Shown here piece after piece: positions 44,930 through 56,516 of a DNA stretch of 64,000 nt. The stretch's first letter is position 1. Each line of letters begins with the position of its first letter. The notes below the pieces were generated by a model. That model searched no databases. It was not told the DNA's origin and saw nothing but the letters and a program-made list of their open reading frames with translations. This stretch comes from Galerina marginata (lineage: Eukaryota > Basidiomycota > Agaricomycetes > Agaricales > Galerinaceae): NCBI GenBank assembly GCA_023014335.1, contig JAECYW010000009.1:2666001-2730000 (forward strand), in the 5' to 3' direction. Both the position numbers and the translations under genes were made by a program.

Positions 44930-47106
44930 AAATAGGACTGCTGATTTCTTCAAGGGATGGAGGAAGAATTTTTGCAATAGCAGATGGCTTTTGTGGATAA
45001 ATAATAATATGGCCTTTCATACCACGTTGAGCATTTGGGCATGATGTAGAAACATCTTCTTTAAGTTGAATGACCCAACATTTTGCTCGACACTTTGCAA
45101 TCATGGCTTCTTCAACAACAGTAAGGTCTTTCAATTCATCAGGTACATCTCCCAAAAACATATGATTTGCCAAGGACAGTGCTGGTACTTTACCCGATTT
45201 TAAAGATGACTTGCATGTTTTGCAAAGGGTGATCACAGTATTGTTATTTGTGGTACGGACGCCCGATGGATGTAATATTATATCTGGCATAGATGGAATG
45301 GGCAAAGGCAGTTCAGGATGAATGACATCACAATCTAACCAATCGGAATCTACAATATTTGAAGACTTTGCCTGAAATCGTTGATCTGGTCTTTTGAGGA
45401 GATCAAGATTTATATCCTGTATCCCAATTTCTGAACAGGAAGAAGCCAATGAATCTTCGGCACAACATGCACAGGTCACAGATTTAAGCGTAAGGGAAGA
45501 TGTTTGTTCTCGAAATAAGTTAATGATCTTATCCTTCAAAGTTTGCGGAACAAGACTTGGCCATTCAGAACGTATTTTCTCAAGTTTCTGTTGTATTTCG
45601 GCATGCTCACATTCCAATGAAGCATTTTTTGTCCTTTCATTCAACTGACGTCTGAGGGCAGTAGTATATTTCTTAAGATAGGATCGTAAAGTTCGAAGAT
45701 CATCGGTGGTGTTATACTCTATATCTAATGCACTGAGCAGCCGTTGAAAGGGAATACATGTAAGAGTTTTAGCCTGATTAATGAGCCAGCAAAGAAGAAA
45801 GTGATCTTGTGAAGATGGACTATCAGTATTTTCACTCAGAGATGCAGTAGCATTTTGACATCCAATTGGAGCCTGATCAACATGTGTTGGGTAATAACAA
45901 TCACCATGTGCGAAATGGAACAAAATAGCATTTTTCAAATCATCAATATTACTTGTATACCTATCAACCTGAATTCCGTGTGCAGAAGTGATGGCAAGAA
46001 GATTAGCCCTGCTGTGACGTTCAAATTTGACGAATATATCACAACCATAAACGGAGGAATAGTCTTGCAAAAATGTTGTAGCCATTCGTTTGAATTCATC
46101 TATGCACTGCCGACGTACTTTCCAGGGATGAAAAGAAGTGACAAGTCGAAGACTATCAAGCACAGTAAAGAAATCATCAGTTGAACGGTCTTTTGCGGAT
46201 GCTGATGCAAGAATATGAAAAGCCGTAAAGGACATTTCAGCAGCAGACTCAAAGCCTTTGCGAAAATGTAAACAGGCAGTCCTATCACGATAGTCATGAA
46301 TATTTGAAACACATTGACCGGAAAACAGATGCCGAAACAGCACAGAACGACAGTCTGTCAAGGAAAAGCCATGAGGAACTATTCCATGCATAGAGAGAGA
46401 ATGTTTGAGCTTCTCATGGTCATTTAAAAAGGGGGACACAGTGATACCAGAAGTCTGATTAAATAGAAAAGACTGTTCGAGAAAGTGATGGCCAGACTTA
46501 TCACTATGACAAGCAGATTTTAATGATGGACTGAAAACAGACCCAGAACTGGATTCATTATCATCATCATTGACATGAAAGGTAGCAGTGTTTGAATGAT
46601 TAATATGTTTATGAAATGTATTAGAAGGATCAAGATGAGCGCGTGCTGTTAAAAAAACGGTCGGCAAAATATCACAGAGACGACGACGCCAAAAACTTAC
46701 CGGAAGGAAATGCAACACACTCAGGTAAAAGGGGGGGGTCAAATTCTGCAATAATAAAATCAATAAGCATGAGCAGTCCGTACTTAAAATGTGACTCACC
46801 ACAGACGCCAGGTTCATAAAGAGGGAGAGATTGTTGAGGCAAAGAAAGGCCAGACTGAGCACACGCCCGTTTCCAATCCAGACCAAGGACAGCATCGCAA
46901 CAACGAAGTTCGCGCTCGATGACGAAATCGAGAGCGCACGTAAAAGTGCTATGAGATGATGTTGACAGTGATAGACAGGCACTGAAAACCGAATGAGAGG
47001 GCGGAAGCTGCTTCAAACGAGAAGCAAACGCGAGGGATATACGAGAGGGAAAAGCATCAGATGAATATTTCACAACAACAGGCTGGTTTTGAATGGTGAA
47101 CGACAT
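44920..47106 (-). pseudogene. Helitron transposase, 5' part (N-terminal domains), ends at the insertion
   Basis: Three exons: 47106-46800, 46745-46701, and 46645 to the insertion point at 44920. The start MSFTIQNQPVVVKYSS was chosen as the first ATG in a frame that splices on. FVIERELRCCDAVLGLDW resembles the N-terminal segment of Agaricomycete Helitron proteins. A helical SAP-like stretch follows (LLAITSAHGIQVDRY, LKNAILFHFAHGDCY), then Cys pairs (CACCAED, LCKTCKSSLKSGKVP) and the DUF6570-type region (LANHMFLGDVPDELKDL, KGHIIIYPQ). The frame reaches SSPICVIF, and the other half resumes with VIFVGSQPP at 32.67 kb, sharing the duplicated target. Read through the insert it would stop 8 codons later. 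Together the halves equal about 2,435 codons. Confidence 0.85.
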
Positions 47107-47556
47107 GGGGGGGAATGAAAGACGAAAGGTTGAAAATGGCGAGTCACGAAAGTGACGATGACAAAGAATGCGGTGACAGTAGTGGCGTGGGACATCTATG
47201 ACGTGGGGACAGATCTTGTAAATCTCTGCCAATTTTTAAAAATGAACGTCTCTAAGACCCTACTACCTAAAGGTAGCGGGAATTGTACATATTAATAGAC
47301 CATATGTAATAGCCTCGCCCGCGTCGGCACCAAGACCCCTTCTAGATCTGTTCTGTTCATCACAACGCACAGCCGACTCAACCGGGCTCAAGCCACCGCA
47401 CCCTTCAAATTCTTAAATTTAGACCATTACATACCTTACCGCTCCAACTAGTCGCCTTTCCTTTCCTTCCCTCTTCCCTCCCTTTCTTCCATCAATTCTC
47501 CTTCATTCACATCTTTCAACCCATCCTACTAGTACTTCACTTACCACCTCTTCAAA
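47107..47556. other. Helitron 5' flank and promoter region of the Cys-rich gene
   Basis: The first ~175 bp should be the leader of the Helitron transposase and its candidate terminus (inverted AAGGTAGCGGG at 47270-47280). The rest, rich in CTTTCC/CTTCC pyrimidine tracts (47455-47500), is a typical fungal promoter upstream of the gene starting at 47557. Confidence 0.5.
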
Positions 47557-48067
47557 ATGGCCGACTTCACGGGAGACATCTGCTGCGGAGCCTGCTGTAC
47601 GTCTTCCTCGTCTTTCATCCTCTGATCCTTCTGCCAGTGGGGGCGACATCAGTCAGTCAGTCAGACAGACATACTGATCATATCCTCCAGGTATCGTCCT
47701 CTTCTCAGGCTTCAGCTCCTGGTGCAACACACGTCAGTCCCCTTCCTCCCCTCCTTCTCATAACCCCACTCTCCTTGACACGCTAACCCAATCGTCCCAC
47801 CCGTACGTAGAACCCTTCGGAGCCGCCGGCTGCTGCGACAGAAACAGCACCGCAGGGTGCTGCGGCTCATGCTGCAACGACTCGTTCGACGAGGACGCTT
47901 TCGACGCGCAGGTGAAGAAGGACTTGGAAAAAACGCGGGATCCGAACGCACCTCCGATTGGTAAGGGTACTGGTGCTGGTACGGCGTCCGCACAGCAATT
48001 GGCTCCAGCGGAGGAAATGTCGATTCAGGCTCCCCAATCCCAATCCCAAACCCAGCCGTCATCCTAG
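47557..48067 (+). CDS. Small cysteine-rich protein, 112 aa, unknown function
   Basis: Three exons (47557-47596, 47691-47732, 47811-48067) join in phase. The N-terminal half starts MADFTGDICCGACCIVLFSG and continues WCNTQPFGAAGCCDRNS and AGCCGSCCNDSFDEDAFD: five CC pairs in about 55 residues around a short hydrophobic stretch. There is no clear signal peptide, so secretion is not indicated. The CC pairs next to a hydrophobic patch would suit palmitoylation and membrane attachment; this is an inference. The C-terminal half is hydrophilic (QVKKDLEKTRDPNAPP, then Gln/Ser-rich). The stop is TAG at 48065-48067. A diverged copy of the end of this gene and its 3' flank recurs downstream. Confidence 0.75.
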
Positions 48068-49480
48068 TCCTACTTATGATACGCATCACGCTGTGTAGCG
48101 GCTTTTTTTTACTGTTATACCGTAAGTCCCCCACCTCATCCGATTCCAAAACCCAAGTTCCTAACAATAAACTCCTTCTATAAGACTCTACACATCCAGG
48201 AAACCACTGTTCACCGCACCCTACCTTAAATAATATCAGTACCCAATCCAAGTACCTCATTTGTCGTCTGCAGTGTGCACCAAATTTCTATACTACACTA
48301 AGATCCACCCGAGCCCTAAGCGCTAAGCTTCCAGCCTTCCCGCTTTAGCCCGCATTCCGACGTTCCCTGCCCGGTGCTCGGAAATCAAACGGGTTTCAAT
48401 CAATGAAGTAAGTGACACTCGGCCACTAAAATAAGACGACGGGGCACCGTTGAGCATTATTGATCCGTTTCGAAATTGTTCGATCCTCTCCGGACAGGAT
48501 TAAGGACAGGATGAACATTGATTGAGCAGACCCCGCTCCGACCTCCGAAGCGAAAGTCGAAGTAAGCGGTGTTGAAGACGCCCCATGGGGTGGTGGGTGC
48601 TCCGATGGACTAGTACTCCATTCGCCCAACAATTAGCTCACGCGGGAGAAGTGTCGACCCGTCTGTTTATCGTCTGCACCAAATGTCTATGCTACATTCC
48701 AAGTTGATATTCACCCCGGCCTTAGCTTGCGCAATTGGGTTCTGATCTACCCTGCCCGGTGCTCGGATATCAAACAGGTTTCAATTAAATAATGAAGTAA
48801 ATTACGATAATGAAGTAAATTACAGTCGGCCACTAAAATAAGACGGAGCACCGTCGAGTATTGATCCGTTTCGAAATTGTCGATCCTCTCCGGACGTTCC
48901 AGACGCCCCCATGGGGTGGGTGCTCCGACTAGCGCTCCTTCCGCCCAACAATTAGCTCCCGCGGTCCCTAATCCCATGGCCAGCCGTCATCCCAGCTACT
49001 CTATGCTAGGGACACTGCTATATCGCGGCTCCTTTCTATTGTCGTCCGTAAATCCCTCGCCTCGTCCATAACCCAAGTTACTAACAAATAAACTCTTTAT
49101 ATAAGATTCTACATATCCAGGAAATCACTGTTCGAGGCATTCTACATTATTCGCTATCCAAGTACCTCAATGTTTGTCGTCTGCACAAAATTTCTATGCT
49201 ACATTCTAAGTTGTTATGCACCCCGAGCCCTTCCGGCCTTAGCCTGCGTTCATCTACATACCCTGCCCAATGCAAACAGATTTCAACCATCGGCCACTCA
49301 AATAAAGACGGGATGATGCGGGATAGCACCCTCGACCATTAATATTATTGATCCGTGTCGAGACCGTCGATCCTCTCCGGACAGGATGAAAATTGGGCAG
49401 AGGCCCAGCGCTCCGACCTCCGAAGCGACGTTCCAGGACCAGACGCCCCATGGGGGTGGGGTGGGTGCACGGATCAAAAC
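48055..49480. repeat. Diverged tandem duplications of the 3' flank of the Cys-rich gene
   Basis: Block A (about 48055-48290: CAGCCGTCATCC, then AACCCAAGTT, AACTC(C/T)TT, CATCCAGGAAA, CAAGTACCTCA, GTCGTCTGCA) recurs at about 48980-49190. Block B (about 48290-48650: TGCCCGGTGCTCGG, CGGCCACTAAAATAAGACG, TTGATCCGTTTCGAAATTG, GATCCTCTCCGGAC, CGCCCCATGGGG, GCCCAACAATTAGCTC) recurs at about 48660-48965 and 49190-49475. Spacings differ and the copies carry indels, so several old duplication steps are likely. The second block A begins with the end of the Cys-rich coding region but has no intact gene. Confidence 0.8.
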
Positions 49481-49483
49481 TCA

Positions 49484-52400
49484 TCAATGCCACCGCCGAT
49501 ACCCCATCGGCTCCCGAAGCAAGTCGTAATTCATGAACGACGCCCACCGATCGTCCAGCATCTGACCCTCTCCAGGAACAGGTGCGAACGTCTGGCGGTT
49601 CTGATGCTGACGCTGATGCTGATGCTGCTGATGTTGACCAGCTCCAGCCGGGTTCGCCACACGCTGAGGACGGGCGCCCGAGTTTGAAGAGGTGGCGTGC
49701 GCGTTCGCGTTAGAAGAAAGGCCGGCGCTGGACCTCTGCAAGCCATATGAGGGCTCAGGCACTTCGTGAAATAATCCATTCCACCCACCGGACAGGTCGG
49801 CGAACGTCTGGTACTGCGGGCTCGGCATCGGGAGCCCCATCGGAGGCGGGGTCCGCGAGGAGGACGAGGAGGACGCCTGCTGGTGCTGGTGCTGGTGCTG
49901 CTGACCATGCCGCGGATGAGGTCCTTGTGGTTGTGGCACCGCGGAACTAGGCCGCGGCGTTGGCGGATACGCCATGGGCGAGGTGGGGCGACGAGACAGC
50001 CCAGAGCCTGACTGGTGCGTTATTCGCGGCGGGGGTGACATGGACTGTTCCTGAGAGCGACCGTGATAAAAGGGTGGGGCGTGAGGCGGTCGTGTTCGCT
50101 CCGCGGGTTGCTCTTGGATAAAATTCGTCTGCCCCCCGAAATACAGCAGCTCGTCCACGTCCTGGCCATCTGATGGTGCAGGTTTTCCCTGCTCGTTGTA
50201 GTAGTTATGAGCTTGATGTGCTTTCTGCAACATCGCCTCCAGGACGGGCTAAACCGGCTCCATTATTAGCACTAAATCCAGATACAAAAAAACTCGCGAA
50301 AAAATCACCAGGGCTCTCGCAGCACGGTTACTAGTTTCCGCTGCACTGGTAAACACCTTGAATATCGCTTCGAACTCTTCTAATGGGGGCGGTTTCAGAT
50401 TGAGATGGATCCCTCGGATAGCCAGAGTGCCCACGATGACCTAAACAAACATGATTAGAATATTCGCATGTCGTAAACTTTGGACCAACAACTTACGGCC
50501 GCCGAGAAAGCAAGGGACCACATCCGCCAGATCCGGGCACAGAGTAGCGGCTTCTTGATGAACTGCGCTCTCGTATCTTGTAAAACACTGCAAGCGCTTG
50601 AATAGGCCGCGCTCACGGACTGGCTATACGGGCTGTGCAGTGGGTTATTAGGATATTCGGTCATCGCTTGTGCGAAATGAGCACGATGTAGGAACATTAG
50701 CACTACAAGATTTCAATGGCCAAGAAAAAGGACGGTCATGAGGTTCTGTTAAGTCTCTTACTAACAGCAAATGTAACGAGGCACTTACTGAGATCTTGAT
50801 AGTGTGACCTGACAAATATCCTCATCGAAATGGCAGTCCTGTCAGTGCGGCTTTGGGATGCATCGGCCTTTGGCAATGCAAGATCTCGAATCTTGCGGTC
50901 AAGCTCGATAACAGATTCATAGCTTGGTGGCTTTGCTGCAAGAGCCAAGCGGACTAGCGGAATTAAACATTCTTGGCTTGCTTTAAAACCCCAGATTCCG
51001 ACTGTTAAGACGAAGATAAATTTATCAATACTTGGAATGCACCCCAAGATGACAGGAACTCACAGCCTAATGGGACTTCCCCTTCTTGATATAAATTTTC
51101 ATCTTCGACGCTGGGAAGTCGGCAGTCGATATAAGACATCAGCAAACTAGGTGGCCTTCCAGTCACCAGGCTCTAAAGATGGATTAGCAGACGATCACAC
51201 ACATCCGAAAAATCAAACTGAGAAGAGTCCCATCGGTTAACGGTGTTAACCATGAAATGCAATAGGCGAATGCAGGTCAAGTTGAACCGTAATCAAACAT
51301 ACCTGCCACAAAACTCCTGCCATCAAGTTCCAGAAATAGACGCGCCGGTCGTACGCTTCTCTTCCTTCGAATCCCCACATAGAGGGATCGACATCTAGAT
51401 GGGAAAATTTATTCTGGGTCAGCGAAATGCACTGTATTGTTCAGGCCTGAGAGACGTCCGACGTACGGAACCCAATCTATTGTAAAAGAAGAATTCACGG
51501 CATCAGCACTGGCAATCGCTCGGTCAACTGAACCGATTAAAGGACCCACCCTTAAAGCGACTTGACCTGCCAAATCCAGGAGAATATAAGATTGATCGAG
51601 GTTGCTTTCCTTCCCACTCATGCCGTTGTAAACGCTCATGAGATGCAAGACCTGTATAACTGTATCAGCAGGTATCCGAGGATCAAAGTGCTGGGCTTGA
51701 CATGCCTTGATAGTGACCATGGATTGGGCACCCAATACAGGCTGAAGGGCAAGGGTTGCTCTGGCCAAGCGATAATAATGCTGGGCCTCAAGATTGTACG
51801 GTGGGAGGTTAAGATCGACCAGAGAGCCTATACCCAAAACGACGAGAAGCAAAGCAAGATCATGTGGGCCATAGGGAGTGTTCACCTGCTTGTATAAGAT
51901 GGGAATGAGTTCGTTTACTAATTTATGGCGGGACACAATGTGAAACATCCATGACAGATGCTCCAGAAAAGTATCGCAAAGGGTAATCGCCCTGTCCATG
52001 GATGGGAGAAAAGACTCGATCATCGGCTGCACCGAGGACGCGATGATATTCGGAGGAGTGAAGGGAAAGGATTGATAGCACTGATTAATCTCTGGAGCAA
52101 GGTAAGACGGGTCTAGTTCCTGTAGGACAGGACTGGCTTTTCTAGCTTTTGAGCCGCTTGAAGACTGGGAATAATGTAAGTACCCGACAGTTTGAAAGGC
52201 TGGAAGATTATACACCGACCATCAAAAGGCTCTAGAAAGAATTCTGGGGGTCAGCCGAAGCAAATAAAATAAAGGGAAATAAAAACCACAGACCTCTGAC
52301 CCTCCAGAGGGACCGAAGAAACGAGAGCCACCCTGCCCGTCCATCCAAAGCGTACCTAAGGGTGGAGATAGGGGCGATTGAGGACTATCTTCGGAAACGG

Positions 52401-53023
52401 CCTGGAGTGTCGGCCCCTCTTCTTCATCGTCGAACTCATCTTTGGAACTGAGCAAGGGATGGGGTCTATCTGACTCGGAGGTATGAATGATAGCAAGAGC
52501 GTCTTCTAAAGAACGCATTCGTGCTTCCATTTTTGTCATCTTGTGATGAAGGTGGTCTGTGGCGGCAAGAACAAAACTACCAACAGGTAAATTATCTGAA
52601 GTGAAACGGACAATTAGTACTAACCGACTCCCTTCACCCGGTGGAATAGTTCCTAAAAGTTCAGCCACCAGAAATTAGCAGTGAAAATTTTCACGAAAAT
52701 GAAGTAGCAAAATACCGTTCGGACAGAGAGCGCCACATCCTCGCTTGACGCAAGTCGAGCAGGGAACTGTCCTGTCACAGCGTATCTTGAGCCTCCGGCA
52801 TTCCGCACATGCTATTTCTCCACTACCCGTCCGTCATTTGTCTGACCCATGTAAAATAAGACCATGAAAACACCTACCGAATCCGTCTTGTAGCTTTGGT
52901 CGGTGGCCGCGTCTTGATCGAGGGAGAATCCCGTGGGGGTTCATTGCTGCTTCCAGCAACAGGAAACTGAGAGGACCCTTCTCGTTGTTGTGCGTGCTGG
53001 TACGATGCCAACTTTGAGTCCAT
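49484..53023 (-). CDS. Zn2Cys6 transcription factor with fungal-specific regulatory domain, 951 aa
   Basis: Eleven exons (53023-52878, 52822-52716, 52652-52294, 52231-52214, 52164-51456, 51394-51303, 51172-51064, 51001-50789, 50702-50497, 50440-50309, 50248-49484) join in phase. The binuclear cluster is complete, C54-x2-C57-x6-C64-x5-C70-x2-C73-x8-C82 (ACAECRRLKIRC, CSTCVKRGCGALC). A linker and helical dimerisation region follow (KMTKMEARMRSLEDALAII). The middle homology (Fungal_trans) region includes VDPSMWGFEGREAYDRRVYF, SLVTGRPPSLLMSYIDC and FVRSHYQDL. The C-terminal 250 residues are Gln/His/Pro/Ser-rich (HQHQHQ runs), a likely activation region. Exon 4 is an 18-nt microexon (SLLMVG) placed by frame and by resemblance to related factors; it is the least certain joint. 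Targets are unknown. Confidence 0.9.
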
Positions 53024-55462
53024 AATTATATGTGATGAGACGAGAGGGAGATATATGGTTTAGAAAACAGGTGAGTAGCTTTTAAGATGATTCCAAGTCC
53101 ATAATTTAACCTGGTTCGTATGCAATTGTGAAGAAGACGCGACGACATGAATATGACACAGCTCGGAGACAGGGAGAGGAGATCTGGAGACAGAATCTGC
53201 AAAGGCGCCTTTGACTTTCGCGACACGTCCACGTGCCAATCACTTTTTCACTCCGGCTTTCCTCTTATGTAACAGGCGGGATCTAAGCAACCGCAGAAGC
53301 CAATTCAACCGATATCATGACGTTGCTTCTAACGACCTTTTGGATGGATTTATGGTGGGTACCATTTCTTGTGCTTGATTCAGGCTTGATAAACCAAGAT
53401 ACCAAACCATGATCTATCACCTCTTCGTTGCGTCGCTGTCAATAATCAATTGTCAGTATGGTCCTTGGAGAGTAGTAACGTTATCCTTGAACCTTCTCCA
53501 GTAAACGAGATAGCTACAAAGTCCTAAAAATGGACAATTCCGGAACATTTTAATGGAGAACGACGAATGAATTCTTCGCTGCGGAGATCTTCGATCGTGA
53601 TTATTTTTACGGACGATAAGGCCAAAGAGAAAGAAGAGGAATGAGATTGACGGTTGGGCTGTATCCGGCGTATCAATCGGGCGAAGCGGAACGGGTGTGA
53701 ACTTTGACGGTAGCCTCCGCGGACCGCGAATCACGACCCTGTGAGCGCCAAGGTCTTTACTCACTGCTGCGTACCCAGAGCAGAGGACCGTACCAACCGT
53801 TTTCATTAAAGGCTGTTTGCCTGGTGGCAATGAGTACAATATCCTTTAGCTACCATGGTATCTCTACCACCGAACTGCGCAGTTTCCTCGCCTCTGGTTA
53901 GCTTCTTGGTATTGAATTTAATTTATTCTCGGCATTCTTTCAAAAAAAAGTCTCATTTCCATGACAATTAATTATGTTTTCTGGACGGATGTCGATTTAG
54001 GCTTTGGAAAATTACAAACTCTGAAGTTTAGCAGCCGAGTACAGGAGAAGTTGCAGATTTACTCGAGCATTACTTGATTCAACACAGGTCGCTGAAACAT
54101 CTCTGTAGGAAGAATGCATTTAATTTGTCGCAAGGTAGCTTACAGTATCTTGACACTCCTGCCCAAACGGTGGCCAAACCTTCGAGCATTAACGAAAGTG
54201 GTGGTACCTCCCAGGAATTATAAGTATAGCCAAAAAATTGCCCGAGGAAGAAGTGATGTCATTAAAAATCTAATGGTCATAAATTCGTCGAGGTAGGAAT
54301 CTTTTCGGGAATTTTTGGTTATTTAAAGCCTCGGCACCGACCACCCCCAACCCTCTCCGGGAATGCCATATAGACATCTCGTTTTATTGTCAACTGCGCA
54401 TGCTATCTCTCACAAGATAAAATTAATCCATACTACTAGTAATCAACCGAGCTTTTTCTCAGGGAAACGGGTATTTATTTGACAGTTGAAATCGGCTTTG
54501 GCAATTACAACCATTGCGTCCTAAACTTTTATCAAGGATGATACCTAAGTAAGCCTTCAAGCTTCAGTCTTCGTAAACAATTGCAATATATTGTTCTGTC
54601 GACAATTTTCATGCACTGAAATATGAATCACCTCGGCGATGCCTTAATCAACCCCATAGCACAAACATACTTCGGCGTCGTTGCGGCGGTAAACCTTCAG
54701 TTCAAATTGCTTAAATACTATTTGTAGTAAATCAGAGGTGGCACAAAATACGCTACCAGGTCCACATGCTAAGGCTATTAATTAGCCAAATCATTCACAA
54801 CGAAGACTTACAGGAAACGCCAATTTCTTACAGCATCTCATACATATATATCGTTCCTCTGCCATCATCTAAATTCGGTTTATTCGAGAATAAACTATGA
54901 CCGCACGCAGCGAAGGCTTCTATACACTTTGATTTTTGCAGCGCCCAGCTCGTATGTACCTTCCTTTGACTGACCACTTGGCACTGTTTATAGGCGCTAA
55001 CAAAATCGCCAAGGACGTGGATATTTTTAGATCATACGGGCTAAAATAATTGTTCCTGGACTATGCCCTCGCAACATTGGCATTCGGTTAATGATGATTA
55101 AATGAATGATCAACATATCTCCTACTATGGGCAAGGTGATGAACTTGCAAGTTACAACTAGCTTACCCGAGTCTTTTGAGTGTACATACCATACTCATTT
55201 CCCGACTTCTGAGCGCCGGCAGGCAGATGAATATGGCAGACAGTGCGAAACCATAGTCAATCTATCACAGCGCCGCTCAAGCTCATGAATGATAAACCCT
55301 GCATGACATTGATGCTCTCACGACTAATCTATTTCAAGGCACCAGTCTCTCCCTGGAAATTTAGTTGGGCAGGTATAAAAAAGAGGGACGTTTGCGGCGT
55401 CGTGCGAACCCCTTTCATCACCTCGCACATCGTTGCTTCAACATTTGCCCAGCGCTATCGAC
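53024..55462. other. 2.4-kb region without a recognised gene
   Basis: The first few hundred bases should hold the promoter of the minus-strand transcription factor. Open frames are short; the longest, 128 codons at 53453-53839 minus, has no motif. No tRNA, repeat pair or transposon end was seen. The last part (AT-rich, 54900-55350) leads into the gene at 55463. Confidence 0.5.
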
Positions 55463-55833
55463 ATGTCGCACCACGAAGCCCAACCAGCTGCAAAGCCGCC
55501 CATGTGTAGGTCCTTCACGGGTAACTAGCGACGTGATAACTGACCCAATGACCACTACCTTCAGCTATGACCGAACAGATGGAAGTCAAAGCCAAAAAGG
55601 CGGGCGCAGAAGCTATGAAAAAAATGACAAAAGAAGGCGGGAAACAGGCCATGGATTATGAAAAAGAGCATGGCCAGGACCAGATGGACGACGCGCAACA
55701 GCAGTTAGACGACGCGAAAGCCCAAGCGCAGGTATGTTCGACGCTTTGAATTTTCATCGATATTGTGTCTTAATCTAGGTTTGCCTTTCTTAAGGGTATG
55801 TGGGCAAAGTACTGTGGATGCCTTTCTGGATAA
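55463..55833 (+). CDS. Small conserved Lys/Gln-rich helical protein with CGC tail, 82 aa
   Basis: Three exons (55463-55505, 55565-55731, 55795-55833) join in phase. The protein starts MSHHEAQPAAKPPMSMTEQM and consists mostly of a charged helix (KAKKAGAEAMKKMTKEGGKQ, DDAQQQLDDAKAQAQ), ending GMWAKYCGCLSG. I chose the third-exon acceptor TTAAG because it gives the AKYCGC ending that such small basidiomycete proteins carry. An upstream acceptor (AATCTAG) would end after VCLS instead. The CGC end could be lipidated or bind metal, but this is inference. Function unknown. Confidence 0.6.
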
Positions 55834-56514
55834 GTCAATTGGTGCATCGGTTCCGCTGAAACTTCAAGACTCTGTAAGTGTTTGAATTGTTTTCTACGAC
55901 GAAAAGCTGACGCTGTTTGTCCTCGCTATCAGCGCATGCGAAAGACCGTCCAACGAACGTATACCCGAGGTCGAGCACATGCACCCTATACGAAAGATAG
56001 AAACATATGTACCGGTTTTTGTATTTCTGGAACGACAATTATAGACCTTTAAGTTATGTCCTGCTATCACGATTTGACTCGAACTTACCCTTGTGGGGGT
56101 GTAACCATTTCCACGTTCTGCAAATCCCTTTTCCGAGTGCCATGTCGAGTGCCATGCCGTATACATTAGGCATTCGTTGGGACAGACTGACAAGTTGTGG
56201 GTTTCGCATGCGTAGCCTGGAACTTCAGATCTTCTAGCCTCACCGATAACAAATATGAGTATAACGGTGTCCTCAGGTATAAGGTTCAAGGTTGTGGATC
56301 CAAGTTTTGATTGGTGATTGCTTCTGATTGGCCTTTGATTGTCCCGAATTGTTCCCGTTTGCCACGAACACGTGGTTACGGGTCTCAGAATGGAAATTTC
56401 GAATCGCCGAACAACCTCGACGACAACGAGTCACAAACGGCGCAGGGAAACAGAGTCACCACTACGCACCCCCGCGATTTACCTACAGGCCAAAAGTCCA
56501 GAATATCTAGCCAA
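55834..56514. other. Intergenic, no gene recognised
   Basis: Contains only short frames on both strands (up to 131 codons at 55894-56289 minus) with no motifs. It lies between the small helical protein and a foldback element. Confidence 0.45.
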
Positions 56515-56516
56515 TA

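Larger units (their letters stand above)
25175..47280 (-). mobile_element. Autonomous-type fungal Helitron (approximate limits), interrupted by a KDZ transposon
   Basis: The element carries a transposase gene (47106 to 27338, interrupted) and an OB-fold-like gene (26762-25404) on the minus strand. It is visibly AT-richer than its flanks. Candidate ends: at the low side a hairpin CCCTAC-11 nt-GTAGGG (25175-25197), then AGCGG-6 nt-CCGCT overlapping the sequence CCCGCTACCTT (25214-25224). At the high side CTACCT-AA-AGGTAG (near 47262-47275), then the same 11-mer inverted (47270-47280). Such terminal hairpins and short inverted motifs suit fungal Helitrons. I could not pin a classical 5'-TC or 3'-CTRR end, so exact borders are uncertain by tens of bases. 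Without the insert the element is about 9.9 kb. Confidence 0.75.

Noticed and set aside
53453..53839. 128-codon minus-strand frame
   Set aside because: No domain, no neighbouring exons and no codon regularity; treated as chance.
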